Assembly: GCA_028686565.1 (NCBI GenBank)
Contig: JAQUBU010000007.1
Location: 1-22,758 of the forward strand
Direction: 5' to 3'
Origin: Syntrophomonadaceae bacterium
GTDB lineage: Bacteria; Bacillota; Syntrophomonadia; Syntrophomonadales; Syntrophomonadaceae
Length of the DNA stretch: 22,758 nt
Below are positions 6,369 through 14,085 of the stretch, piece after piece. A program made the position numbers and the translations under genes. Position 1 is the first letter of the stretch. Every line of letters starts with the position of its first letter. The notes beneath the pieces were generated by a model. The model searched no databases, was not told where the DNA came from, and was given only the letters and a program-made list of their open reading frames with translations.

Positions 6369-8624
6369 ATGAAAAGAGGTATTAGAACTTTGGAAACCAT
6401 TTATGGTTACCTGGATAAAATAAGCTACTGCAATGAAGAGAATAGTTTTGTGGTTGCCAAATTAAAGGAAAGAGGTAAACGCGAACTGAGTTGCATAGTC
6501 GGAAATTTGCTGGGAGTCAATCCCGGAGAATCGCTGCAATTGACCGGTATTTGGAAACACAATCCTAAATTCGGACTGCAATTTCAGGTTGAAAGATTTG
6601 AAGCCATTGTACCCGCTACTACCCGGGGGATCGAAAAATATTTAAGCTCAGGATTAATTCGGGGTATAGGACCTGTAATGGCCAAGCGGATTGTAGAGAC
6701 TTTCGGGGCTGAAGCTCTGGATGTTATTGAAAACAATCCCGCAAAGCTGACCGAGGTAAGTGGTATAGGCCCCAAAAGGATTGAGCTGATCAGCCAGGCA
6801 TGGGAAGAGCAGAAAGAAATAAAGGAGATAATGATATTTCTTCAAGGACACGGAGTAGCAGCTTCCCATGCAGCCAAGATTTATCAGTGTTATGGGCAGG
6901 ATTCGATTGCTGTAGTCAAGGACAATCCGTATCGACTGGCTGAAGATATTCGGGGCATAGGTTTTTTGACCGCTGATAATATAGCCAGAGCCATGGGGGT
7001 AGATCCCAATTCTATTCTGCGCGCAAAAGAGGGAATCGTTCATGTCCTCAGGCAAACTTTATTAGAAGGACATGTGTTTTATCCCCAGCCCGGTATTCTT
7101 CAAAAATCCAGGGAAGCTTTGCAGATAGATGAAGAGATTGCCGAACAGGCTTTGGATGAGCTTCAAAGGGAGCAGCGGATAATAATTGAGGATATGGCGG
7201 TAGAAGGGGCAGAAGAGGGCGGCCACGACGACTTTAAGGGGGTTTACCTTAAGCCTTTTTTTATTGCCGAGAGTCAAATGGCTCTTCAATTACTGCACTT
7301 ACAGGAGGAAGACAGCAAGGTTCGTGCAGTTGATAGTGACAAGATGCTGGAATGGGTTGAACAACAACTGGATATTAACCTGGCACAACGCCAAAAAGAA
7401 GCGATTGCCATGGCAGTCCAGGAAAAAATATTAATCATAACCGGAGGACCGGGGACAGGTAAAACTACGATCATAAATGCCTTGGTCAGAATATTCAAGG
7501 GGTTAAAGTTGAAGATAACCATGGCTGCACCCACGGGGCGAGCAGCCAAGCGAATGCAGGAAACAACCGGCTGGGATGCTCTTACGGTCCATCGCCTCCT
7601 GGAATTCAACCCACGCGAGGGTAATTTTAAAAGAAACCGCGATTATCCTTTGGAAACTGATGTACTTATCATTGACGAGCTTTCAATGATGGATACCATG
7701 TTAATGTATCAACTATTAAGAGCGATTCCTTTGCATGCTATCCTTATCCTGGTCGGAGATGTTAATCAATTACCTTCAGTTGGTCCAGGCAATGTACTGT
7801 CTGATCTGATTACTTCAGGGAAATTTCCCATGGTAGAACTGCGGGAGATTTTCCGTCAGTCGCGCCGCAGCCGAATAGTAAGCAATGCCCATCGTATAAA
7901 CGAAGGAAACTTGCCCTTTATTGATAATCCCGAAGGGCGCGAACTGAGCGATTTTTATTTTATTGAAGAAGAAAATCCCCAAAAGGTAGTAGCGAAAATT
8001 CTTGATTTATGCCAGCGGCGTATTCCTGATCGGTTTTTCTTTCATCCAGTAAAGGAAATACAGGTATTGACTCCTATGCATCGGGGGGTTGTAGGAACCA
8101 TGAACCTGAATGTTGAACTGCAGAAAGCTCTTAACCCGCAGGGCTTTGAATTGACTAGAGGAGGGAGGTCATTTAGGGTAAGGGATAAGGTTATGCAATT
8201 AGTTAATAATTACGAAAAGGATATATATAACGGGGATATAGGCTGGATCAGCACTATAGATGTCGAAAACCAGCAACTGGAAATCAACTATGACGGGCGA
8301 AGAGTAAGTTACGATTTTGCACAACTTGATGAAATACAGCTATCCTATGCTACTTCGATTCATAAAGCTCAGGGCAGTGAATATCCTGCCGTGATTATGC
8401 CTATCCTGATACAACACTATTTACTTTTACAGAGAAATTTGGTATATACTGGAGTAACCCGGGCCAAGCGGCTGGTAATCTTAATAGGCAGCAAGAAAGC
8501 ACTTGCAATGGCTATAAACAACAATAAAACCAATAAGCGTTTTACTCGACTCAGAGAACGCTTGCAAACCGAGGTGAATAAACATAGGGGGATAATTTTG
8601 AATACAACTGAAGTAGAAGTATGA
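6369..8624 (+). CDS. recD2: ATP-dependent DNA helicase RecD2
   Basis: A 751-residue superfamily 1 5'-3' helicase of the RecD-like family that works without RecBC in Firmicutes, with roles in DNA repair and replication fork maintenance. The N-terminal region has tandem helix-hairpin-helix motifs (LIRGIGPVMAKRIVE, VSGIGPKRIELI, IRGIGFLTADNIA; about residues 96-205). The motor has Walker A GGPGTGKT (359-366), Walker B IIDELSMMD (Asp436, Glu437), motif III VGDVNQLPSVGPGN, motif V SIHKAQGSEYPAV (about residue 660) and motif VI VTRAK (696-700). The ATG start lacks a ribosome binding site; TTG at 6390 would give METIYGYLDK, which resembles family N-termini, with AGAGGT 11 bases upstream. Either start is possible. 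Confidence 0.93.
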   Translation: MKRGIRTLETIYGYLDKISYCNEENSFVVAKLKERGKRELSCIVGNLLGVNPGESLQLTGIWKHNPKFGLQFQVERFEAIVPATTRGIEKYLSSGLIRGIGPVMAKRIVETFGAEALDVIENNPAKLTEVSGIGPKRIELISQAWEEQKEIKEIMIFLQGHGVAASHAAKIYQCYGQDSIAVVKDNPYRLAEDIRGIGFLTADNIARAMGVDPNSILRAKEGIVHVLRQTLLEGHVFYPQPGILQKSREALQIDEEIAEQALDELQREQRIIIEDMAVEGAEEGGHDDFKGVYLKPFFIAESQMALQLLHLQEEDSKVRAVDSDKMLEWVEQQLDINLAQRQKEAIAMAVQEKILIITGGPGTGKTTIINALVRIFKGLKLKITMAAPTGRAAKRMQETTGWDALTVHRLLEFNPREGNFKRNRDYPLETDVLIIDELSMMDTMLMYQLLRAIPLHAILILVGDVNQLPSVGPGNVLSDLITSGKFPMVELREIFRQSRRSRIVSNAHRINEGNLPFIDNPEGRELSDFYFIEEENPQKVVAKILDLCQRRIPDRFFFHPVKEIQVLTPMHRGVVGTMNLNVELQKALNPQGFELTRGGRSFRVRDKVMQLVNNYEKDIYNGDIGWISTIDVENQQLEINYDGRRVSYDFAQLDEIQLSYATSIHKAQGSEYPAVIMPILIQHYLLLQRNLVYTGVTRAKRLVILIGSKKALAMAINNNKTNKRFTRLRERLQTEVNKHRGIILNTTEVEV

Positions 8625-8688
8625 TTATGGCAACATCGTGGCTAAAGCTCGGGATAGAGAATCAAGCAATATAATAATATATTCGATA

Positions 8689-8888
8689 TTTATAACGAGG
8701 CAAAATATGTTCCTCACTTCTTTAAACGTCGGTTCCTATTAAAAAAACAGGGGGCGGTTTATAACGAGGCGCAGCCTCATTGCAGCAGTATGTGAAACTA
8801 CTGCGCAGTTTCTTCTGGTGCTTAAATCCCCAGCCTCGTTGCAGCGGTGCGAAAATAAACTGCTTTGAGTTTCTTTGGATGCTTAAAA
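8689..8888. repeat. Folded repeat, copy A with a nested shorter copy (family 2)
   Basis: This is related to the element at 17956-18099. The outer stem AACGAGGC (8694-8701) pairs with GCCTCGTT (8833-8840). Between them sits a second, shorter unit (about 8761-8830) that starts with the same TATAACGAGGC and ends with the same TTTCTT..GTGCTTAAA motif as the outer copy. The outer copy thus appears split by a shorter relative. The two 3' ends, 8772-8827 and 8831-8888, align as an imperfect direct repeat with a 59-base offset. Hairpins present in the other copy are partly decayed. The gap 8625-8688 holds nothing I can name. Confidence 0.7.
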
Positions 8889-8908
8889 TACTAATAAGCA
8901 GGGAGGGA

Positions 8909-9688
8909 ATGATAATACCGGATTATGAGCTGTTAGATGACCCCTTTCTAATTAATTGCCTCTTTTTCCCCCGCCAGGATAACACCGCGCCTCCGCCTGG
9001 AAGTTTTGACCGGATGGTTCAGGTAGGAGACGAAATATTTGTTGCTTGCCGTTTTTATTTAAAAGACAACCATTGGCCTTCGATTCTGTATTTCCACGGT
9101 AATGGAGAAGTTGCAGCAGACTATGATGATATTAAGAATTGCTATTGGACCCGGGAGCTAAACCTGATAGTTGCCGATTATCGAGGATATGGGCTGAGTA
9201 CAGGCCAGCCGAGCTTTAAAAACCTAATAAAGGATGCACATCTAATTTTCTCTTACGTAAGGCAGGAAATCTTGCAGTGTGGATTCAAGGGGGCAATATG
9301 GGTTATGGGAAGGTCATTGGGGAGTATGTCCGCACTGGAAGTAGCTTACCAGGAGCAAAAAAATCTTCAAGGATTAATAATTGAGAGCGGCTTTGTCTGT
9401 GTCAGCCGTCTAGCTAAACAGTGGGAACTTCCCGCTAACTACAAAGAAATGGAAATAATTGAGAAACAATGTTTGGCAATGACCCGGGAAATTGCTTTGC
9501 CGGCTCTGGTAATACACGGTGAGGAGGATGATCTGGTTTATATGCTGGAAGGAAAGCTGATCTATGAACAGTTGGGAAGCAAGAATAAAGAATTTCTTGT
9601 TATACCAGAAGCAGATCATAATAGCATAATTTTTTCTGATCCCGAAAAATATTTTGGAACGCTGGACAAATTCATTAGAGAAGCATGA
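8909..9688 (+). CDS. Alpha/beta hydrolase
   Basis: A 259-residue protein with an alpha/beta hydrolase fold. The oxyanion segment is YFHGNGEVAADY (residues 61-72), followed by DYRGYGLSTGQPS (90-102), resembling the BEM46/ABHD13-type hydrolases. The nucleophile is Ser136 in GRSLGS, the acid probably Asp207 in HGEEDDLV, and the base His237 in PEADHNS. All three catalytic residues are present, so it should be an active serine hydrolase; the substrate cannot be told. No signal peptide, so cytoplasmic. The frame stays open back to 8780, but that extension is encoded by the family-2 repeat, so I place the start at 8909. GGGAGG is unusually close there (two bases), so the start is not certain. It follows recD2 after 284 bases. 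Confidence 0.8.
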   Translation: MIIPDYELLDDPFLINCLFFPRQDNTAPPPGSFDRMVQVGDEIFVACRFYLKDNHWPSILYFHGNGEVAADYDDIKNCYWTRELNLIVADYRGYGLSTGQPSFKNLIKDAHLIFSYVRQEILQCGFKGAIWVMGRSLGSMSALEVAYQEQKNLQGLIIESGFVCVSRLAKQWELPANYKEMEIIEKQCLAMTREIALPALVIHGEEDDLVYMLEGKLIYEQLGSKNKEFLVIPEADHNSIIFSDPEKYFGTLDKFIREA

Positions 9689-9702
9689 TAATGTATTACT
9701 GC

Positions 9703-9729
9703 TTGAACAAAAGAAACATCTATTATAAT
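9703..9729 (+). promoter_or_regulatory. Candidate promoter of the membrane protein gene
   Basis: TTGAAC (9703-9708) and a perfect TATAAT (9724-9729) are separated by 15 bases, slightly short. They lie 35-70 bases before the gene at 9764 and just after the hydrolase stop. Confidence 0.5.
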
Positions 9730-9763
9730 CTAATTTCAGGTTTAATTAATAAATAGAAGGGAA

Positions 9764-10438
9764 ATGATAATTATGAAGAAATATTTCCCAATGGCTATAT
9801 TAGCCATAATCTTAACAAGCTTCACATGGATTCCCCAGGCTGCAGCAGGTGAAGCATTATGGCAGCTGTTCTGGGCTGATGACAACGCATTGCTGGAACA
9901 TCTGACCATAGACCAGGAACAGAGCTTAACAACCGGGCAACAATGGGAGAAAACAGAAAATGCGGGAAAAGTTGTATTGAGCCGCGAGACAAAGGATTGG
10001 CAGGCTTATAAAGAACTGTTGGAAAGACTGCCCCTGCAAGCTGAAGTGAATAACTACATAGTATTTAGAACTACCACTTTCAAAATAGATAAACCGGCAG
10101 TCGGGAATCATTTTCTTCAGGAAGTTAATGCAAACTCAGAAGTTAAAGTTGCTATTGAAGTACCCGGTTATATTAAAGAAAACCCGGTTGGGGAAGTTAA
10201 AGAATTAACAGTTAGCTGGGATCTGCAAAAGATTATGGGTATGAAGCAAGGGCAAATGCTCCTGCAGACCTATACCTTGGATGGTTTTTACTTGGGGGTT
10301 GCATTATTTGCATTAGGATTTCTTTCTGTAGGCATCTTTTTTATCATCAAAACCAGGAGAGTAAACAGATTAATCGAGGAAAGATATTCTCTTGATAGAG
10401 TCGATGAAGAAGATGATGAAATAGATGATTGGAAATAG
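9764..10438 (+). CDS. Unrecognised signal-peptide membrane protein
   Basis: A 224-residue protein that I do not recognise. It has a signal peptide (residues 4-28, KKYFPMAILAIIL then a polar end and the likely cleavage AAA-GEA), an extracytoplasmic region of about 145 residues, one transmembrane helix near the C-terminus (about 174-195), and a 29-residue cytoplasmic tail that starts basic (KTRRVNR) and ends strongly acidic (EEDDEIDDW). The ectodomain begins with a Trp-rich segment (WQLFWADD) and has no cysteines, so no thioredoxin or zinc motif is visible. It is predicted to be a type I membrane-anchored protein. An in-frame ATG at 9773 gives a more typical MKKYFP start and better ribosome-binding-site spacing. 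It lies directly before the rpoB promoter, with its own candidate promoter. Confidence 0.75.
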   Translation: MIIMKKYFPMAILAIILTSFTWIPQAAAGEALWQLFWADDNALLEHLTIDQEQSLTTGQQWEKTENAGKVVLSRETKDWQAYKELLERLPLQAEVNNYIVFRTTTFKIDKPAVGNHFLQEVNANSEVKVAIEVPGYIKENPVGEVKELTVSWDLQKIMGMKQGQMLLQTYTLDGFYLGVALFALGFLSVGIFFIIKTRRVNRLIEERYSLDRVDEEDDEIDDWK

Positions 10439-10450
10439 TGAAAATCATAG

Positions 10451-10479
10451 TTGACCTATAGTACTTAATGTGCTAACAT
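10451..10479 (+). promoter_or_regulatory. Candidate sigma-A promoter of rpoBC
   Basis: TTGACC (5/6) and TAACAT (4/6) are separated by exactly 17 bases. This is the first good promoter before rpoB after the operon split from rplL by the topB-recD2 island. Transcription would start near 10486, giving a leader of about 130 bases. Confidence 0.65.
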
Positions 10480-10579
10480 TAATAATTGCCATTATATGTA
10501 GATGGTAATTATTATTAGATGTTGTATGGTTGTTAAAAGCTTTGATTAAAAGCGAGGTTTATACTTAGGCCTTGCTTTT
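10480..10579 (+). promoter_or_regulatory. Structured leader upstream of rpoB
   Basis: Two inverted repeats lie between promoter and gene. The first has arms TAATAATTGCCAT (10480-10492) and ATGGTAATTATTA (10502-10514), 13 bp with one G-U pair; it straddles the expected transcription start, so it might be a DNA operator. The second has arms AAAAGCGAGG (10548-10557) and CCTTGCTTTT (10570-10579), 10 bp with one G-U pair, followed by CACTCTTTT; it has the shape of a weak terminator or attenuator. No known leader family is recognised. Confidence 0.45.
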
Positions 10580-10616
10580 CACTCTTTTGGGAAAAATTAA
10601 AAGGGGTGAATTATGA

Positions 10617-13600
10617 ATGGCGCATTTTCAGGAATACGGTAGGGTAAAACGACTCAGTTATTCCAAGATTGAAGAACCTATCGAGTTACCAAATCTTATT
10701 CAAGTCCAGCTCAGTTCATACCAGTGGTTTCAAAAGCAGGGATTGCGTGATGCACTGCAGGAAGTGTTCCCGATTTCTGACTTCACTGGCAAATTGGAGT
10801 TGAATTTTATCGGTTACAGTATAGGAGAACCGAAATATTCAATCCATGAATGCAAGGAGAGGGACGTGAGTTACCAGGCACCCCTCAAACTTAAAGTAAG
10901 GCTGACCGATAAAGAAACTGGAGAAATTAAAGAATCAGAGGTTTACATGGGAGACCTCCCGCTTATGACTGAAAAAGGAACTTTTATTATTAATGGTGCC
11001 GAGCGGGTGGTAGTCAGTCAGTTAGTTAAGTCTCCGGGAGTATATTTCAGTGAAAGACTGGATGTAGCTGGGAATACCCTCTATGGTGCTACCATAATTC
11101 CCAATCGGGGAGCATGGTTTGAATTGGAAATGGATAGTGCGGGTTTAATTTATACTCGTATTGACAAAACGCGAAAAATACCGGTAACGGTTCTTTTGCG
11201 TGCTATTGGTTTTGAAACTAATGAAGCCCTGCTGGAGCTTTATAACGGTGATGAGACCATAGCTAAAACTTTGGAGAAAGACACCAGCACAAATAAAAAG
11301 GAAGCCTTAATCGAATTTTATCGTCGGTTGCGGCCAGGTGAAATGGCAACTGAAGACGCAGCCGAGCAATTACTGAATAACTTGTTCTTTGACCCCCGCC
11401 GTTATGATATGGCTAATGTAGGACGTTATAAAGTAAACAAAAAACTTGGGCTCACCATACCGGTAGAAATTCGCTATTTAACTATCGAAGATATTACAGC
11501 TACCATAGCTTACCTTCTGAAGTTAATAAAAGGCGAAGGCAAGACGGATATCATAGATCATTTAGGCAACCGGAGATTACGTTCCATTGGAGAATTACTG
11601 CAAAACCAATTCCGTACTGGTTTGGTCAGAATGGAAAGAGTAGTTCGGGAACGTATGAGTATACACGATGTAGAAACTCTTACACCCCAGGTTTTGATCA
11701 ATATAAGGCCCATAACCGCTGCTGTAAAAGAATTTTTCGGCAGTTCTCAGTTGTCTCAATTTATGGATCAGACCAACCCTCTAGCTGAGCTTACTCACAA
11801 AAGACGGCTCAGTGCACTGGGACCAGGTGGTTTAACCAGAGAAAGAGCAGGATTTCAGGTCAGGGACGTTCACCACTCCCACTATGGCAGGGTGTGTCCG
11901 ATTGAGACACCGGAAGGTCCCAACATTGGGTTGATAGGTTCACTGGCCACCTTTGGGCGGGTTAACGATTTTGGTTTTATTGAAACTCCTTATCGTAAGG
12001 TGGACAAAAAAACCGGCCGGGTATTAAATGAGATTAATTATTTATCAGCTGATGAAGAAGAGGAATTTATTGTTGCGCAGGCTAACTCCCCTCTGGATGA
12101 GAATGGATTTTTTAAAGAGGAGAGAGTCGAAGCTCGTTTTGCCGAAGAAATATTGGAAATATCCGTAAACAAAGTTGATTATATGGATGTCTCCCCTAAA
12201 CAGGTTTTTAGTGTTGCAACTTCCTTGATACCCTTTTTGGAAAATGATGATGCCAACCGGGCTTTGATGGGTGCTAATATGCAGCGCCAGGCAGTACCGC
12301 TGATTAAAACTCAAGCTCCCATAATAGGCACTGGGCTGGAATACAAGGCGGCCAAGGATTCCGGAGCAGTAATAGTCAGCAAGAAAGCTGGAATAGTGCA
12401 AAGGGTTAGTGCTGATAGGGTTGTAATTAAGAATGATGAAGGAGAATTGGATACATACAATCTCTTGAAATTCGTTCGCTCCAATCAGGGAACATGTTAT
12501 AACCAGAGGCCGATTGTAAAGGTAGGAGAAAGAATTGAGGCCAATAGCATAATAGTTGATGGTCCAAGCACTGACCAGGGGGAACTTGCTCTGGGCAGAA
12601 ACGTGCTGGTGGCATTTATGCCATGGGAAGGCTATAACTATGAGGATGCTATCCTCATATCTGAAAGACTGGTAAAAGAAGATGTGTTTACTTCAATTCA
12701 TATAGAAGAATATGAGTGTGAGGCCCGGGATACCAAGCTGGGTTCGGAAGAAATAACCCGCGATATTCCAAATGTATCAGAAGACATGCTAAAGAATCTT
12801 GATGACCAGGGAGTTATCAGGGTAGGAGCTGAAGTTAGACCGGATGATATTCTGGTAGGAAAAGTCACACCCAAGGGCGAAACCGAGCTGACACCTGAAG
12901 AACGTCTCTTAAGAGCAATCTTTGGGGAAAAAGCCCGCGAGGTTCGCGATTCATCACTGCGAGTTCCTCATGGTGAAGCTGGTAAAATAGTGGCTGTAAA
13001 GCGTTTTTCCCGAGAAAAGGGTGATGAACTGCCACCGGGCGTTAATCAACTGGTTAGAGTATATATTGCCCAGAAGCGTAAAGTTTCTGAAGGTGACAAA
13101 ATGGCGGGGCGTCATGGTAACAAGGGTGTTATTTCGCGGATTTTGCCCGAAGAGGATATGCCCTTCCAGGAAGATGGAACACCGGTACAAATAGTATTAA
13201 ATCCGCTGGGAGTACCTTCACGTATGAATATTGGGCAAATACTGGAGTGCCACATGGGCTGGGCAGCCAATGCACTAGGAATTAATATCGCTACTCCGGT
13301 TTTTGATTGTGCCCAGGAAGAAGATATATTTGCCAAACTACGGGAGGCGAATTTGCCGGAGAGCGGTAAAACTGTACTATACGATGGCCGCACCGGGGAA
13401 AAATTTGACCATGAAATAACCGTAGGTTACGTTTATATGTTAAAATTGGCGCATTTGGTTGATGACAAAATACATGCCCGTTCCATAGGACCATATTCTC
13501 TGGTCACTCAGCAGCCTCTGGGGGGTAAAGCCCAGTTTGGTGGACAGAGATTTGGGGAAATGGAAGTATGGGCACTTGAAGCTTATGGAGCTTCATATAC

Positions 13601-13979
13601 CTTGCAGGAAATACTAACGGTTAAATCTGATGATGTAGCCGGAAGATTAAAGACCTACGAATCAATTGTTAAAGGTGAGAATATACCGGAACCGGGTGTT
13701 CCGGAAGGCTTCAAGGTTTTAATCAAGGAATTGCAGAGCTTGGCTTTGGATGTCCGCATCCGTTCTGAAGATGAACGGGAAGTAATGATTAAAGATGTAG
13801 ACTATGATGTCAATGAAAAAGAAAAGGCACGGGAATTAGGCTTGGATATACCGGAAGGTGCTGTGGGAAGGCCGCGTGAAATCGATCAGGAACTGATTAA
13901 GGACGCAGGCTTCGAAGACAATGAAGACGATAATCTTGATATCGTTGATGACCTGGACGGGTTTAGTGTTCAAGATTAA
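10617..13979 (+). CDS. rpoB: DNA-directed RNA polymerase subunit beta
   Basis: A 1120-residue beta subunit, somewhat shorter than the Bacillus protein. The rifampicin-binding region runs from FGSSQLSQFMDQTNPLAE (about residue 374) with Gln381, Asp384, His394 and Ser399, which are the usual sensitive-type residues. Further landmarks are RVCPIETPEGPNIGLIGSLA, MPWEGYNYEDAI and DKMAGRHGNKGVISRI, the last near the active centre. The C-terminus is acidic (about the last 25 residues). AAGGGGTGA precedes the ATG; an out-of-frame ATG overlaps it (ATGAATG), as at rplJ. It is followed after 106 bases by rpoC. Expression probably depends on the promoter at 10451. Confidence 0.98.
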   Translation: MAHFQEYGRVKRLSYSKIEEPIELPNLIQVQLSSYQWFQKQGLRDALQEVFPISDFTGKLELNFIGYSIGEPKYSIHECKERDVSYQAPLKLKVRLTDKETGEIKESEVYMGDLPLMTEKGTFIINGAERVVVSQLVKSPGVYFSERLDVAGNTLYGATIIPNRGAWFELEMDSAGLIYTRIDKTRKIPVTVLLRAIGFETNEALLELYNGDETIAKTLEKDTSTNKKEALIEFYRRLRPGEMATEDAAEQLLNNLFFDPRRYDMANVGRYKVNKKLGLTIPVEIRYLTIEDITATIAYLLKLIKGEGKTDIIDHLGNRRLRSIGELLQNQFRTGLVRMERVVRERMSIHDVETLTPQVLINIRPITAAVKEFFGSSQLSQFMDQTNPLAELTHKRRLSALGPGGLTRERAGFQVRDVHHSHYGRVCPIETPEGPNIGLIGSLATFGRVNDFGFIETPYRKVDKKTGRVLNEINYLSADEEEEFIVAQANSPLDENGFFKEERVEARFAEEILEISVNKVDYMDVSPKQVFSVATSLIPFLENDDANRALMGANMQRQAVPLIKTQAPIIGTGLEYKAAKDSGAVIVSKKAGIVQRVSADRVVIKNDEGELDTYNLLKFVRSNQGTCYNQRPIVKVGERIEANSIIVDGPSTDQGELALGRNVLVAFMPWEGYNYEDAILISERLVKEDVFTSIHIEEYECEARDTKLGSEEITRDIPNVSEDMLKNLDDQGVIRVGAEVRPDDILVGKVTPKGETELTPEERLLRAIFGEKAREVRDSSLRVPHGEAGKIVAVKRFSREKGDELPPGVNQLVRVYIAQKRKVSEGDKMAGRHGNKGVISRILPEEDMPFQEDGTPVQIVLNPLGVPSRMNIGQILECHMGWAANALGINIATPVFDCAQEEDIFAKLREANLPESGKTVLYDGRTGEKFDHEITVGYVYMLKLAHLVDDKIHARSIGPYSLVTQQPLGGKAQFGGQRFGEMEVWALEAYGASYTLQEILTVKSDDVAGRLKTYESIVKGENIPEPGVPEGFKVLIKELQSLALDVRIRSEDEREVMIKDVDYDVNEKEKARELGLDIPEGAVGRPREIDQELIKDAGFEDNEDDNLDIVDDLDGFSVQD

Positions 13980-14085
13980 AGGATGAGATCTCAACCGGAA
14001 ATAGCCGATAAGTGGGCAGGATAAGCCTTAATGTTGGACTTGCCCGGAGGTGAAAGTTCAAATCTTCTGGAAGGGAGAGACTGAT

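Noticed and set aside
8625..8908. A CRISPR array, suggested by repeated motifs between recD2 and the hydrolase
   Set aside because: The repeated units differ in length and sequence, and no regular repeat-spacer pattern or cas gene is seen.
11730..11830. Rifampicin-resistance substitutions in rpoB
   Set aside because: The residues equivalent to E. coli Q513, D516, H526 and S531 are all the usual ones.
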